From positions 1,491,501 to 1,555,500 of the forward strand of contig NZ_CP113866.1 in assembly GCF_026914305.1 (NCBI RefSeq): DNA of 64,000 nucleotides. The letters run 5' to 3'. Shown here in pieces: positions 54,453-63,602 of this stretch. The stretch comes from Caldicellulosiruptor acetigenus (GTDB taxonomy: Bacteria; Bacillota; Thermoanaerobacteria; Caldicellulosiruptorales; Caldicellulosiruptoraceae). How positions within the stretch are numbered: the first letter of the stretch is position 1; every line of letters starts with the position of its first letter. Under the pieces are notes generated by a model, which had not been told where the DNA came from, made no database searches, and saw only the letters and a program-made list of their open reading frames with translations. Both the position numbers and the translations under genes were made by a program.

Positions 54453-55244
54453 TCAGTCCAGTAAATTTTTCGCCTTGGTATAATTAAAAACAGGGCCTTC
54501 TAAACAAACATATGTTTCATTTATCTTACAATGACCGCACTTGCCAACACCACAGGACATTCTTCTTTCAAATGATACCCAGATTTTCTCTTCAGATACT
54601 CCGTTTTTTAAACATTCTAAAGCGGCGAAGTGCATCATAACATGAGGTCCTACGATTACTACATTATAGTCCTCAAATGAATTGAATGGTATTTTCTTAA
54701 TGTGTTCGGTAACAAGGCCAACTTCAAAACCTTCTATTATATTTCTATCAAGAGTATAGATCGTGTTAAATCTTGTTCTAAAATTTTTTAGATCCTCTTT
54801 AAACAAAATATTCTTTTCATCCCTGAATCCAGCAATAAAGTACAGGGATTTTATTTCATTTGGATTTTCGTAAAAATACTTTAAAAAACTTCTAACAGGA
54901 GCAACTCCAGTACCACCGGCAATGACAACCAAATGTTTGCCCTTAAATTCCTCTATCGGAAATGAATTACCGTAAGGTCCGCGCATAAATATCTTATCAC
55001 CGGGCTTTAAATTGAATATCTCATTGGTAAGCTTTCCTACTTTCCTTATAGTAAGCTCCACCCAATTTTCACCCATAGAACTTACTGATATAGGAGCTTC
55101 TCCAATTTTAGGTATAGATACCTGAAAAAATTGCCCATGTTTAACTTTTGCGCTGGTTTCTACTCTAAAGGTATATACGTCTTCTGTTTCGGGAATAATG
55201 TCTATTATTTTATGTGGATGGGGAAGCATTATATTTTCGCTCAT
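54453..55244 (-). CDS. asrB: Anaerobic sulfite reductase, subunit B (FAD/NAD(P)H)
   Basis: The 263-residue flavoprotein of the ferredoxin-NADP reductase type has FQVSIPKIGEAPISVSS (FAD), MRGPYGNSFP, VIAGGTGVAPVRSFL (NAD(P)H) and a C-terminal [2Fe-2S] set, SCGVGKCGHC and YVCLEGPVF, as in PyrK-like proteins. It passes electrons from NAD(P)H to AsrA/AsrC. The ATG abuts the asrA stop (TAAATG). Confidence 0.95.
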   Translation of the reverse strand: MSENIMLPHPHKIIDIIPETEDVYTFRVETSAKVKHGQFFQVSIPKIGEAPISVSSMGENWVELTIRKVGKLTNEIFNLKPGDKIFMRGPYGNSFPIEEFKGKHLVVIAGGTGVAPVRSFLKYFYENPNEIKSLYFIAGFRDEKNILFKEDLKNFRTRFNTIYTLDRNIIEGFEVGLVTEHIKKIPFNSFEDYNVVIVGPHVMMHFAALECLKNGVSEEKIWVSFERRMSCGVGKCGHCKINETYVCLEGPVFNYTKAKNLLD

Positions 55245-56318
55245 TTATTTTCCCTCCTCAGTTGATGGTGCTTGTTCTCTTGTTCGGCTAACTTCTCCTT
55301 TTTTAAGTTTTTCCACTTCATCATATAAACGATTAATAGTAGAAGAAAAAGATATTAGTTTAGGACATCTTTCCTCACAACGTCCACAGCCAACACACAT
55401 ATTCTCATCTTTAAAACGAACTTTGTAGTCGTAGATTTTGTGTAGGGTTCTAAACCTCATCCGCTCTCCAGCAGTTTTTCTAAAGCTCCATCCTCCCGCC
55501 ATTGTTGTGAAATCTTCGTGCATACAGCTTGTTTGAACCCTTCTTCTTTCACCTACTCTGCCATTTTCGGTATATATGATATCTAAGGTATTAAAACAGC
55601 TGCAGGTTATACACACTGCGCTGCACGCTCCACAGCTTATACATCTTGAATTATAACTTTCCCACATCTCAAGGTTGTAAATTTTTTCTAACAACTCTTG
55701 GCTATCAATTTCAGGGATATTAACTTTTGTTGGGTTAGAAGTAACAAACTCAGGTGTAAATTCTACTTCTCTTTCATTGGCAAATAAATTTATAAATTCA
55801 TGGTCTTTTACTTCTACCAATATGTTGTCCCCATCAAATCTAACTGCTAAACTGTAGTTGTCGGTTTTGTTAGAACCCATTGAGACGCAAAAACAACTAT
55901 CCCAACTTTCTTTGCATTCCATCAAAATAAACTTTACTTTTTCTCGTAAACGCTTGTAGTAGATATCTTCTGCTCCCCCATTTTTGAGAAAGATAGTGTC
56001 AAGTCGCCTAAAGCCATTTATATCACAGGAACGGGCAAATATTAGAATCTTTTTATCGTCTACTTTGCTTTCTCTATATTCATCTTCGGTAAAGTAGAAT
56101 AGTGCTTGGGTAATCGGATAGATCACTTCTTTTGGTGAAAAATGTGATTTCTCGTCATAGACTACATCCTCAATCGAGTTAATTTCTGCATATCGAATTA
56201 AATCTGTGTCTGAATAACGACCTCGCTTTTCAAAGCGTACAGGTGCATATATTCTATAGTCCTTTTGTAATACTTTTAAAATTTCATCCATTCTTTTAGT
56301 GCTTACACAATAACTCAT
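55245..56318 (-). CDS. asrA: Anaerobic sulfite reductase, subunit A (iron-sulfur)
   Basis: The 357-residue protein has the AsrA/hydrogenase-beta-like N-terminal region (YPITQALFYF, FARSCDINGFRRLD) and two C-terminal ferredoxin motifs, CISCGACSAVCITCSC and MCVGCGRCEERCP. It transfers electrons within AsrABC. GGGAG is seven bases upstream of the ATG. It is first in the asr operon and divergent from the LysR gene. Confidence 0.94.
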   Translation of the reverse strand: MSYCVSTKRMDEILKVLQKDYRIYAPVRFEKRGRYSDTDLIRYAEINSIEDVVYDEKSHFSPKEVIYPITQALFYFTEDEYRESKVDDKKILIFARSCDINGFRRLDTIFLKNGGAEDIYYKRLREKVKFILMECKESWDSCFCVSMGSNKTDNYSLAVRFDGDNILVEVKDHEFINLFANEREVEFTPEFVTSNPTKVNIPEIDSQELLEKIYNLEMWESYNSRCISCGACSAVCITCSCFNTLDIIYTENGRVGERRRVQTSCMHEDFTTMAGGWSFRKTAGERMRFRTLHKIYDYKVRFKDENMCVGCGRCEERCPKLISFSSTINRLYDEVEKLKKGEVSRTREQAPSTEEGK

Positions 56319-56342
56319 GCTCTCTCTCCCTTCAATATGTGT

Positions 56343-56356
56343 TAACCTAAAGGTTA
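56343..56356. promoter_or_regulatory. Short inverted repeat 25 bases upstream of asrA
   Basis: TAACCT-AA-AGGTTA, a perfect 6-bp palindrome with a two-base centre, between the presumed asr promoter and the asrA ribosome site. It is placed where a repressor could block transcription; no binding protein is assigned. Confidence 0.4.
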
Positions 56357-56393
56357 TTTACAATCACTTTGTCAAATAATTAACTTTATCATA

Positions 56394-56423
56394 AGTATAA
56401 CACCTGTAAAAATCCCAGTCCAA
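56394..56423 (-). promoter_or_regulatory. Candidate activator-dependent promoter for asrABC
   Basis: Minus strand TATACT (56394-56399) is a good -10, whereas the -35 region TTGGAC (56418-56423) matches poorly at 18 bases spacing. A 9-bp inverted repeat abuts the -35, the usual arrangement for LysR-activated genes. A TTGACA at 56369-56374 has no good -10 partner. Confidence 0.4.
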
Positions 56424-56459
56424 TAAGAAATGGTTATAACATTAATAATGATTTCTTAT
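56423..56459. promoter_or_regulatory. Inverted repeat, candidate LysR-family operator
   Basis: ATAAGAAAT (56423-56431) and ATTTCTTAT (56451-56459) are perfect 9-bp inverted arms with 19 bases between, in the 304-base divergent gap between asrA and the LysR gene. The rest of the gap holds the asr promoter, a small palindrome ATGGTACCAT near 56574-56583, and no other recognised element. Confidence 0.5.
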
Positions 56460-56622
56460 ATATCTACAAATACCAATTTTTACATGTCCATATTAAAAGT
56501 CCAAAGTATAACTCACTCTCGTAAGAAGACAACACTAAAAACGTTCATTTTGTCTTTGTTATTAGTAAAACAATATGGTACCATTATACTTGATAACATT
56601 ATGATTATATGAGGTGACCGGT

Positions 56623-57510
56623 ATGACCCTTAGAGATATAGAAATTTTCGTTACTGTTTGTGAGCTAAAAAGTATGTCTGCTGCCGCAAAAAAGCTCTAT
56701 ATGTCACAACCTGCTGTAAGTCAAGCTATATCACAAATAGAAGGAGAATTTCAGATCAAACTCTTTGACAGAATAGGCAAAAAACTTAGCCTTACCTACC
56801 CAGGTGAAATACTTTATAGTTACGGAAGACGCATACTCAATCTTGTTAGGGAAGCAGAAAATATCCTTTATGATGTGAGAAATATGAGGATGGGAAGACT
56901 AAATGTGGGAGCCAGTACCACAGTAGGAATTTATCTGCTTCCGAAAATAATTGGTGATTTCAGAGAAAAATTCAGTGTGGATGTTTACTTTACAATCGAC
57001 AACACAGCAGGAATAGAAAAGCTAATACTTGACAATGCTATAGATCTTGGTATTGTAGAAGGACCAGTACACTCAAGGGATATTATTGTAATACCATATA
57101 TAGACGATGAATTGTATCTTGTATCCTCAAAAAACCACAGATGGGCAGAGAAAGGAATTATCTGCCCCGAAGAAATTGAAAATGAAGATATAATTATGCG
57201 AGAAAAGGGAAGCGGAACGAGGGAAGTTTTTGAAGAAACAATGGCGAAAAATAATGTGAGGTACAGAATAAAATATGTTCTTAACAGTACCGAAGCAATA
57301 AAAAAGGCTGTCGAAGCTAATATAGGTGTTTCGGTCATTTCTAAGCTGGCTGTGGAAAAGGAAATAAGAGATGGCAGACTTGTGAAAGTTAATATTGAAA
57401 ATATTAGATTTGAAAGAAAGTTTAGTATCATTTATCATAAAGATAAGTTCAAATCAAACTTATTTGAAGAGTTTATAAAACACCTTTATGATTACACCGT
57501 AAATAAATAA
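56623..57510 (+). CDS. LysR-family transcriptional regulator (CysL-like position)
   Basis: The 295-residue protein has the N-terminal LysR helix-turn-helix: IEIFVTVCELKSMSAAAKKL, SQPAVSQAISQIE and LFDRIGKKLSLTYPGE. The C-terminal periplasmic-binding-like effector domain spans about 90-290 (NVGASTTVGIYLLP, GIVEGPV, VEANIGVSVIS). ATG 56623 is five bases after GGTGA; GTG 56614 is an alternative. It is divergent from asrABC and convergent with cysN, so it probably senses a sulfur or nitrogen signal and activates sulfite or sulfate assimilation, like Bacillus CysL for cysJI. The effector is unknown. Confidence 0.9.
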   Translation: MTLRDIEIFVTVCELKSMSAAAKKLYMSQPAVSQAISQIEGEFQIKLFDRIGKKLSLTYPGEILYSYGRRILNLVREAENILYDVRNMRMGRLNVGASTTVGIYLLPKIIGDFREKFSVDVYFTIDNTAGIEKLILDNAIDLGIVEGPVHSRDIIVIPYIDDELYLVSSKNHRWAEKGIICPEEIENEDIIMREKGSGTREVFEETMAKNNVRYRIKYVLNSTEAIKKAVEANIGVSVISKLAVEKEIRDGRLVKVNIENIRFERKFSIIYHKDKFKSNLFEEFIKHLYDYTVNK

Positions 57511-57563
57511 GATTAAAAAAAAAGTATCCACCACCCCCTTCTTATTAAGAGATAAAATAATGT

Positions 57564-59258
57564 CTATATTCCGAATTTGAATGTTCTATTTTTAGATATA
57601 TCAAACCAGTTGTTGGCAAACATGGTTAAAAAGAAGTTATCTTTTTCATTTAATTGAACTAATTCGGCCTTAAAATTTTTAAATTCCTCGACTGAATTTA
57701 CTTTCACATAAAAACCGTCTGCTGTTATAATTGGCAGTTCACTGTAGGTGTACCCATCCAAGTTTATCAAGTCACTCAAGCAACCTTTTCTAATTTTTGC
57801 AATAAGTTTTTTGTTCAAATCAATAATATCAAAGCTGTCAGGATAAGAATAAGTCTCACCTTCAATAGGAACAGCATCTCCTACTTTGAATGTTCTGGGG
57901 TGATTAGAATATTTTCTGATAATACCTTCGGGTAGCAAATAGTAATACTCATCAAAGCAGCTAACTACCATTTCTATATCTTCTTTTACAAGCTTAGTTA
58001 CCTCTTCTTTCAAATCTGCTAAACCTGCTACAATCCCTCCACCAGAAACATCATAACCATCTACCAAAACAAATCTTCCTGTTGAAGAATTTGCTTTAAA
58101 TTCATCAAAGCAAATCTTTTCCTTTGTTTTGATAGTTACTTCTGCAACATCGTTTGTTCTAACTTCATTAGCATTTTCGATAGTCTCAAGAGTTGTCGCG
58201 TCAATAACTTTATCTATTGAAATAATTTCGCATTCTGTCTCTTGTGTTACAAGCTTTAGCTTATATGTTTTGTTTCTTACAAGATTCTTTTTCCCAAGCC
58301 AAAACAGATTTGCCCTGAATGTATCTGAAACATATAAAGTGTTATCATCTTTATGAACAATAATCTCTCCCCTTTTGTTAAAAAACTCATCTTCAATAGT
58401 AATCCCTACAGACATTCCTGCCATAACTTCATTCTTGTTATTGTTTTCTGGCCAAAATTCAATTGATTTAACTTTGCTAACCTTTCCTTCTGGCAGGATT
58501 TTTATTTCATCTCCCGCTTTTAATCTTCCAGACTCAAGTCTACCAGCTATGATTCTCCTCTGGTCAAACTTGTACACATCCTGTATAGGAAATCTCAAAG
58601 GTTTGTCTTCCAATTCTTTGTCTTTTTCAAAAAGGTCCAAAGCCTCAAGTAAAGGCTCTCCTTTGTACCACGGCATTTTATCAGACTTTCTTGTTATGTT
58701 CTCTCCTAAAAAGGCTGATACTGGAATGTACTTTTGGGGATATACATTGAGCTTGTCCAAAAAGCTGGATATTTCGTATTTGATTTCTTTGAACTTTTCT
58801 TCTGAAAAGCCTATCATGTCCATTTTATTAACTATAACATACACTTTTTGTATTCCCAATAAGGATAGAATATAAGCATGTCTTTTTGACTGTTCTTGCA
58901 CACCTTCAGCAGCATCAATAACAAGAAGTGCTGCTTCTGCATTTGCAGCACCTGAAATCATGTTTTTGAGAAATTCCTTATGCCCTGGCGCATCAATAAT
59001 CAAATAGTCCCTTTTTGGGGTTGAAAATTTTATCTGGGTCGTGTCAATTGTAATTCCTTGTTTTTGCTCTTCTTCTAATGCATCTAAAAGGTATGCATAT
59101 TCAAAGGGTCTACCTTTTTCTTTGCATATTCTCTTTACTCTTTCTATTGCAGCTTCAGGAACAGATTTGGTATCATAAAGAAGTCTTCCGATAATTGTAG
59201 ATTTACCATGGTCAACGTGACCTACTACTACAATCTTAAGTAGCTCTCTTGCTGTCAT
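57564..59258 (-). CDS. cysN: Sulfate adenylyltransferase subunit 1 (GTPase) with a C-terminal extension
   Basis: CysN couples GTP hydrolysis to APS formation by CysD. The 564-residue protein has the EF-Tu-like GTPase domain (about 1-215) with [20 protein letters not shown] and NKMDM, then two beta-barrel domains to about 410 ([41 protein letters not shown]). About 150 additional residues follow that do not resemble the CysC APS kinase of NodQ-type fusions: no P-loop is visible there. ATG 59258 has GGAGG 11 bases upstream. It lies 28 bases after cysD. Confidence 0.92.
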   Translation of the reverse strand: MTARELLKIVVVGHVDHGKSTIIGRLLYDTKSVPEAAIERVKRICKEKGRPFEYAYLLDALEEEQKQGITIDTTQIKFSTPKRDYLIIDAPGHKEFLKNMISGAANAEAALLVIDAAEGVQEQSKRHAYILSLLGIQKVYVIVNKMDMIGFSEEKFKEIKYEISSFLDKLNVYPQKYIPVSAFLGENITRKSDKMPWYKGEPLLEALDLFEKDKELEDKPLRFPIQDVYKFDQRRIIAGRLESGRLKAGDEIKILPEGKVSKVKSIEFWPENNNKNEVMAGMSVGITIEDEFFNKRGEIIVHKDDNTLYVSDTFRANLFWLGKKNLVRNKTYKLKLVTQETECEIISIDKVIDATTLETIENANEVRTNDVAEVTIKTKEKICFDEFKANSSTGRFVLVDGYDVSGGGIVAGLADLKEEVTKLVKEDIEMVVSCFDEYYYLLPEGIIRKYSNHPRTFKVGDAVPIEGETYSYPDSFDIIDLNKKLIAKIRKGCLSDLINLDGYTYSELPIITADGFYVKVNSVEEFKNFKAELVQLNEKDNFFLTMFANNWFDISKNRTFKFGI

Positions 59259-59286
59259 AACTCCAAATACCTCCTCATGCATAGTC

Positions 59287-60087
59287 TTACATGTACCCTT
59301 CTTTTCTCAGTTTTTGCATTGCATATGCATCTTCTTGGTCTTGAGCTCTTCCTGCTCTTTCATTAATTTTGGTATTTTTTAACTCTTCGATTATATCATC
59401 AATTGTTGTTGCGTTTGACTCAACAGGGAAGGTGCAAGGTGCACATCCAAGAGATCTATACCTCTTACCATTTTTAGCAAAATACAAATCGATGACCGGG
59501 ATGTTTTCACGTTTGATGTACATCCAAATATCAATTTCTGTCCAGTTAAGCAAAGGATGAACTCTTACATGGCTTCCTTTAGGAAAATCTGTATTGAACT
59601 GGTTCCAAAACTCGGGTGGCTGATTTGTATAGTCCCATTCAGAATCCTCATTTCTCAGGCTAAAGAACCTCTCTTTAGACCTTGAGCCCTCTTCATCCCT
59701 TCTGATACCAAGTATCAAAGCTTCAAACTTGTATTTATTAATTACCTGCTGGAGCGCATCTGTCTTTAGGGCCTTGCAGCAAACAAGCCTTCCCTTTTCA
59801 GGTCCCATCCCTTGTTTTAGTGCTTCTTCATTTATGTGGACAATTAAATCAAGGTTGTATTCTTTAGCCAATTTATCTCTGTATTTTATCATTTCTGGAA
59901 TTTTATATGTGGTGTCTATATGAATCAATGGAAACGGGCAATGTCCAAAAAATGCTTTTTTGACCAGCCACAAAAGGACTGTCGAATCTTTTCCTATTGA
60001 CCATAGCATTGCTATTTTGCTAAATTTGCTATAGGCTTCTCTCAAAATGTATATGCTTTCTGCTTCTAATCTATCTAAGTGATCCAT
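59287..60087 (-). CDS. cysD: Sulfate adenylyltransferase subunit 2
   Basis: CysD forms adenylyl sulfate (APS) from ATP and sulfate. The 266-residue PP-loop protein has [59 protein letters not shown] and [19 protein letters not shown] precedes the ATG. It lies 14 bases after aprB and upstream of its partner cysN. Confidence 0.96.
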   Translation of the reverse strand: MDHLDRLEAESIYILREAYSKFSKIAMLWSIGKDSTVLLWLVKKAFFGHCPFPLIHIDTTYKIPEMIKYRDKLAKEYNLDLIVHINEEALKQGMGPEKGRLVCCKALKTDALQQVINKYKFEALILGIRRDEEGSRSKERFFSLRNEDSEWDYTNQPPEFWNQFNTDFPKGSHVRVHPLLNWTEIDIWMYIKRENIPVIDLYFAKNGKRYRSLGCAPCTFPVESNATTIDDIIEELKNTKINERAGRAQDQEDAYAMQKLRKEGYM

Positions 60088-60101
60088 TTTATTCTTCCCT
60101 C

Positions 60102-60416
60102 CTAATATGTGGTGTTATCATTAGGATTTTGGATAATTACTTCTTTTTCGCCACTTGGCTTTTCAAAAAACCAATAAAGTAAATCATTTTCTTTTTTCAC
60201 GTACATAATAGTTCTTCTTCCGCCAATATCTGCTCCTAAAAAGTATTTTATTGCTTGAAATCTACACTCCTTTACACATGCCGCACAGCCCCAGCAATCC
60301 CGTGGGTCTCTTATAAATGCTTTTTTATTTTCATCTATGATAATTAAATTACCTGGGCAAATTTCAGCGCATTTTCCACATCCAACGCATCTTTGTCTGT
60401 CAATCCTTATGCTCAT
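60102..60416 (-). CDS. aprB: Adenylylsulfate reductase, beta (iron-sulfur) subunit, short form
   Basis: The 104-residue ferredoxin-like protein has two [4Fe-4S] sets: [14 protein letters not shown] and [12 protein letters not shown] short C-terminal tail ([19 protein letters not shown]) that contacts AprA follows. It is shorter than the roughly 150-residue AprB of dissimilatory sulfate reducers. It supplies electrons for reducing APS to sulfite and AMP. ATG 60416 (MSIRID) is the family start, although the ribosome site GAGGT is close; ATG 60425 is the alternative. It overlaps aprA by 17 bases. Confidence 0.9.
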   Translation of the reverse strand: MSIRIDRQRCVGCGKCAEICPGNLIIIDENKKAFIRDPRDCWGCAACVKECRFQAIKYFLGADIGGRRTIMYVKKENDLLYWFFEKPSGEKEVIIQNPNDNTTY

Positions 60417-62091
60417 ATACCTCATCCTTTTTTACTAAGCTTCTAAAGATTATCTTGACTTTGCCGTCTTCAAAGCGGGAATTTACATACTTTAAAAAGT
60501 TCTCATCATCCTTATAAGGATAATCAACAAATTCTTGAAACGCTCTCCATCTTGTTTCTTTCCTTGCTTCTAAGTGATGTAGCAAAACTTTGCAAACATA
60601 GAGTCTGTCAATAAGTTCATAAATTTGCATGAGCTGATAAGTATTTTCTGCTCTTAAATTTTGGGCAAGTGAAAGAAGTTCCTCTATTCTTTCTTTTGCA
60701 ACTTGTAGCCCTTTTAGATTGTATGCATAACCTGTCGAAATCCCACCAGCATAAACATCCATTACTTTTTGCATAGCTTCTTCTAATTCTTCTGTGGTGT
60801 ACAAAGGAGAAGTATTGTTGAAAAATCTCTGCACTTCATTGAGTTTTTGCTCTATTGAGGATATATCTAAGGTTTCAAACTCTTTATCTTTTATATACTC
60901 CAATGCAGAATTTGCAGCTATTTCAGCCTCTGCAAAACAGCCTGTCACATACTTGTGAGGACACCCACCAACAACATCCCCTGCTGCAAATAGGCCTTTT
61001 AGGGTTGTTTGTCTCTTTGTGTCTACCCAATAACCACTTGCTGAATGTCCACCAACAATATATGGCTCTGAACCTTCAATTTCGACATTCTCAACCGATG
61101 GCCCTTTGCCACTGTCGATCCACTTAAGAGTTTGTGAAGGTGCCATGTGAAGGTAAGCTTTTATCAGTCTTTGCTCATCCTCTTTTGAAATCCCTACTGT
61201 TTTTAAATAACATGGACCTCGGCCTGCTTTTATTTCCTCAATTGTTGAGAATACTCTGTTGTATGTGGTAGGTCTTCCATATTTTCTTTCATAGCACTCA
61301 CCTTTTGAATTAACAAACTCTGCTCCTACCTCTTGAGCGATTGTTCCTGTTGGGGCTAACGTATCCTTGCAACGAAGCGCAATAAATCTAACTTCATAAC
61401 TTGTCATCTCACAACCTGCTCTAATTCCCATTGCATACCCAGAACCCACATTGAAAGGTGGATACCACATCTTGTGTCTTGAAAATCCAGGGTTGTTGGG
61501 CCTGTAGAGTCCCGCAGCACCACCTGTTGCACAGATTACAGCCTTGGCAGTGATAATGTAAAAAACATTGCTATTTATAGAGAATCCATATGTCCCTATT
61601 ACTTTATTGTCTTTGACGATGTAATCAATGATATTCACATGATTTAGCACTTTGATATTTCTTTTACTCTCAACTGCTTTTGCTAAAATTGGTTTTATAT
61701 TTTCGCCGTTAATTTTTATGTTTCTCTTACCTCTTGCCAAGTATTTCCCATTTGAATCTTTTAAAATGACAAGACCCATATCTTCAATCTTTTTAGTAAC
61801 CTCGTTTAATCTCAACGCAATTGTGTAGACCAAGTCTTCTCTTACAATATTTTCATAATCTTCTTTAACATATTGCAAATATGTCTCTGGAGTTTCACCT
61901 TCTGTGATATAGGCATTGAGAGCATTGACGCCTGCAGCAAGGCATCCGCTTCGCTTAATGTTTGCCTTTTCTACAATCAAAACATTAGCATTTGACGCTT
62001 TTTCGGCAATTGTTATTGCAGCAAAGCAACCAGCCGTTCCACCACCAATTATGAGTATGTCGGTTTTGAGCATCTTTACCTCAAAATTCAT
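60400..62091 (-). CDS. aprA: Adenylylsulfate reductase, alpha (FAD) subunit
   Basis: AprA reduces APS to sulfite at FAD. The 563-residue protein has ILIIGGGTAGCFAAI (FAD), NIKRSGCLAAGVNALNAY, CATGGAAGLYRPNN, EVRFIALRCKDT, GGHSASGYW and AAGDVVGGCPHKYVTGCFAEAEIAA, the last belonging to the succinate dehydrogenase-like fold. Placement with cysDN and metY, and no membrane complex genes, suggests an assimilatory role rather than sulfate respiration. ATG 62091 has AAGGTGAG seven bases upstream. Confidence 0.93.
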   Translation of the reverse strand: MNFEVKMLKTDILIIGGGTAGCFAAITIAEKASNANVLIVEKANIKRSGCLAAGVNALNAYITEGETPETYLQYVKEDYENIVREDLVYTIALRLNEVTKKIEDMGLVILKDSNGKYLARGKRNIKINGENIKPILAKAVESKRNIKVLNHVNIIDYIVKDNKVIGTYGFSINSNVFYIITAKAVICATGGAAGLYRPNNPGFSRHKMWYPPFNVGSGYAMGIRAGCEMTSYEVRFIALRCKDTLAPTGTIAQEVGAEFVNSKGECYERKYGRPTTYNRVFSTIEEIKAGRGPCYLKTVGISKEDEQRLIKAYLHMAPSQTLKWIDSGKGPSVENVEIEGSEPYIVGGHSASGYWVDTKRQTTLKGLFAAGDVVGGCPHKYVTGCFAEAEIAANSALEYIKDKEFETLDISSIEQKLNEVQRFFNNTSPLYTTEELEEAMQKVMDVYAGGISTGYAYNLKGLQVAKERIEELLSLAQNLRAENTYQLMQIYELIDRLYVCKVLLHHLEARKETRWRAFQEFVDYPYKDDENFLKYVNSRFEDGKVKIIFRSLVKKDEVYEHKD

Positions 62092-62127
62092 GAGCTTTCT
62101 CACCTTTCTTGAAAATAAAGATCATAA

Positions 62128-63357
62128 TCAAACCTTTTCAAGTGCCTGGTAAAAATCTTCTATTATGTCTTCTACATCCTCAAGGCCAACACAAATTCTT
62201 ATCATATCTTCATAAACACCCATAGCTTCTTTTTCTTCAACATCAAAGCTTGCATATATAGTTGATGCAGGATGCACAACAAGTGTTCTTACATCCCCTA
62301 TATTGGTTGAATTTATTGCATACCTCAATGAATCTATCACTTTAAAAGCATTCTCCTTTGTTCCAACTCTTATAGTCAATATTGCTCCGTACTTGCCACC
62401 AAACTGCTCTGTTGCAAGTTGATGATATATACTTTCTTCAAGCCCAGGGTAATTTACTGAAATAACCTTCTTATTTTCTTTTAGAGCTTTTGCAAGGCAA
62501 AGAGCATTTTCACATATTCTTTCCATGCGAACACCTAAAGTCTCAAGCCCGATAGTGGTTAAAAATGCATTAAAAGGTGATATACAGGCACCAAAATCCT
62601 TCAAGAGATTATTTCGAAGTCTTGCGATATATGCAAATTCACCATACTTTTTGTAATCTTTTAGCAACGGATACTTATCGTAATCAATTTTCGTGTTACC
62701 GCTTGCTACTACAATTCCGCCAATACAGCTGCCGCTTCCATTAATAAACTTTGATGTTGAATGAACCACTACATCAGCACCAAGTTTTATGGGTTTTACA
62801 AGATACGGTGTTGTGACAGTGCTATCAACAATAAGTGCAATGCCATGCTTATGTGCAAGCTCAGCAATTTGTCTGATATTTGGGACATCAAGTCTCGGAT
62901 TTCCTATTGTTTCGATAAAAATTACTTTAGTTTTGTCTGTTATATGCTTTTCAAAGCTCTCAAGGCTGCTATCTTCTGCAAATCTTGTCTTAATACCAAG
63001 GTTTTCAAATGATCTGAACAATGAATATGTGCCACCAAAAATCCCGCTTGCTGATACAATTTCATCTCCATTTCTTACTAAATTCAATATTGCTAAGGCA
63101 ACGGCTGCCATGCCAGACGATGTGGCAACAGCAGCAATGCCTTCTTCTAAAAATGCTATTCTTCTTTCAAATGCTTCAACTGTGGGATTGTTAATCCTTG
63201 TATATATAAAGCCCGGCTTTTTGCCAGAAAAAACCTCTTCCAACTCACGTGCAGTTTCGTATTGGAAAGAATTACATTGGTATATTGGAATGTTTGTTGC
63301 TCCCTTATCTTCTTTGGGGCCAATGTTTCCGTGAATTAAAGAAGTATTAAACCTCAT
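62128..63357 (-). CDS. metY: O-acetylhomoserine sulfhydrylase (MetY-like, Cys/Met PLP enzyme)
   Basis: The 409-residue PLP enzyme incorporates sulfide into O-acetylhomoserine to give homocysteine. Motifs include FIYTRINNPTVEAFERRIA, ATSSGMAAVALAILN, FIETIGNPRLDVPNI, the PLP lysine in VVHSTSKFINGSG, GVRMERICENA and VVHPASTIYASF. The length and the GSGSCIGG loop favour MetY over cystathionine gamma-synthase, though cysteine synthase activity is possible. The start overlaps the previous stop (TAATG). It consumes sulfide made by the operon. Confidence 0.9.
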   Translation of the reverse strand: MRFNTSLIHGNIGPKEDKGATNIPIYQCNSFQYETARELEEVFSGKKPGFIYTRINNPTVEAFERRIAFLEEGIAAVATSSGMAAVALAILNLVRNGDEIVSASGIFGGTYSLFRSFENLGIKTRFAEDSSLESFEKHITDKTKVIFIETIGNPRLDVPNIRQIAELAHKHGIALIVDSTVTTPYLVKPIKLGADVVVHSTSKFINGSGSCIGGIVVASGNTKIDYDKYPLLKDYKKYGEFAYIARLRNNLLKDFGACISPFNAFLTTIGLETLGVRMERICENALCLAKALKENKKVISVNYPGLEESIYHQLATEQFGGKYGAILTIRVGTKENAFKVIDSLRYAINSTNIGDVRTLVVHPASTIYASFDVEEKEAMGVYEDMIRICVGLEDVEDIIEDFYQALEKV

Positions 63358-63602
63358 TACAGCCCACCCTTTTTTACAAATATTGTATATGTCCCATCAT
63401 TGTTATTTATTACTTTCAAAATCTCATGTCCTTCTTCTTTTAAGCTTCTTGGGACATTTTGAATGGGCTCACCCTCGTTCATTCTTATTTCTATGATTTG
63501 CCCTACCTCCATATCCTCCATTGTAGCTTTTGCTTTTACAAACGTCATTGGACACACAAGATTAGTAATGTCCAGAAAAACATCAGCCTTGATATCACTC
63601 AT
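63357..63602 (-). CDS. TusA/SirA-like sulfur carrier protein
   Basis: The 81-residue TusA-fold protein has the sulfur-carrying cysteine in LDITNLVCPMTFVKAKATM and GEPIQNVPRSLKEEGHEI near the end. Such proteins pass persulfide sulfur between enzymes. In clostridial sulfate assimilation operons one often sits beside the sulfite reductase and MetY genes. GGGAG is eight bases upstream of ATG 63602; the start lies inside the previous gene by eight bases. Confidence 0.88.
   Translation of the reverse strand: MSDIKADVFLDITNLVCPMTFVKAKATMEDMEVGQIIEIRMNEGEPIQNVPRSLKEEGHEILKVINNNDGTYTIFVKKGGL

Noticed and set aside
56985-57431. Minus-strand open frame of 148 codons
   Set aside because: Antisense to the LysR gene; the plus strand has a clear LysR domain layout.
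58375-58875. Plus-strand open frame of 166 codons
   Set aside because: Antisense to the GTPase and barrel domains of cysN; no homology pattern or ribosome site.
62789-63334. Plus-strand open frame of 181 codons
   Set aside because: Antisense to metY, in the frame that commonly stays open opposite AT-rich genes.
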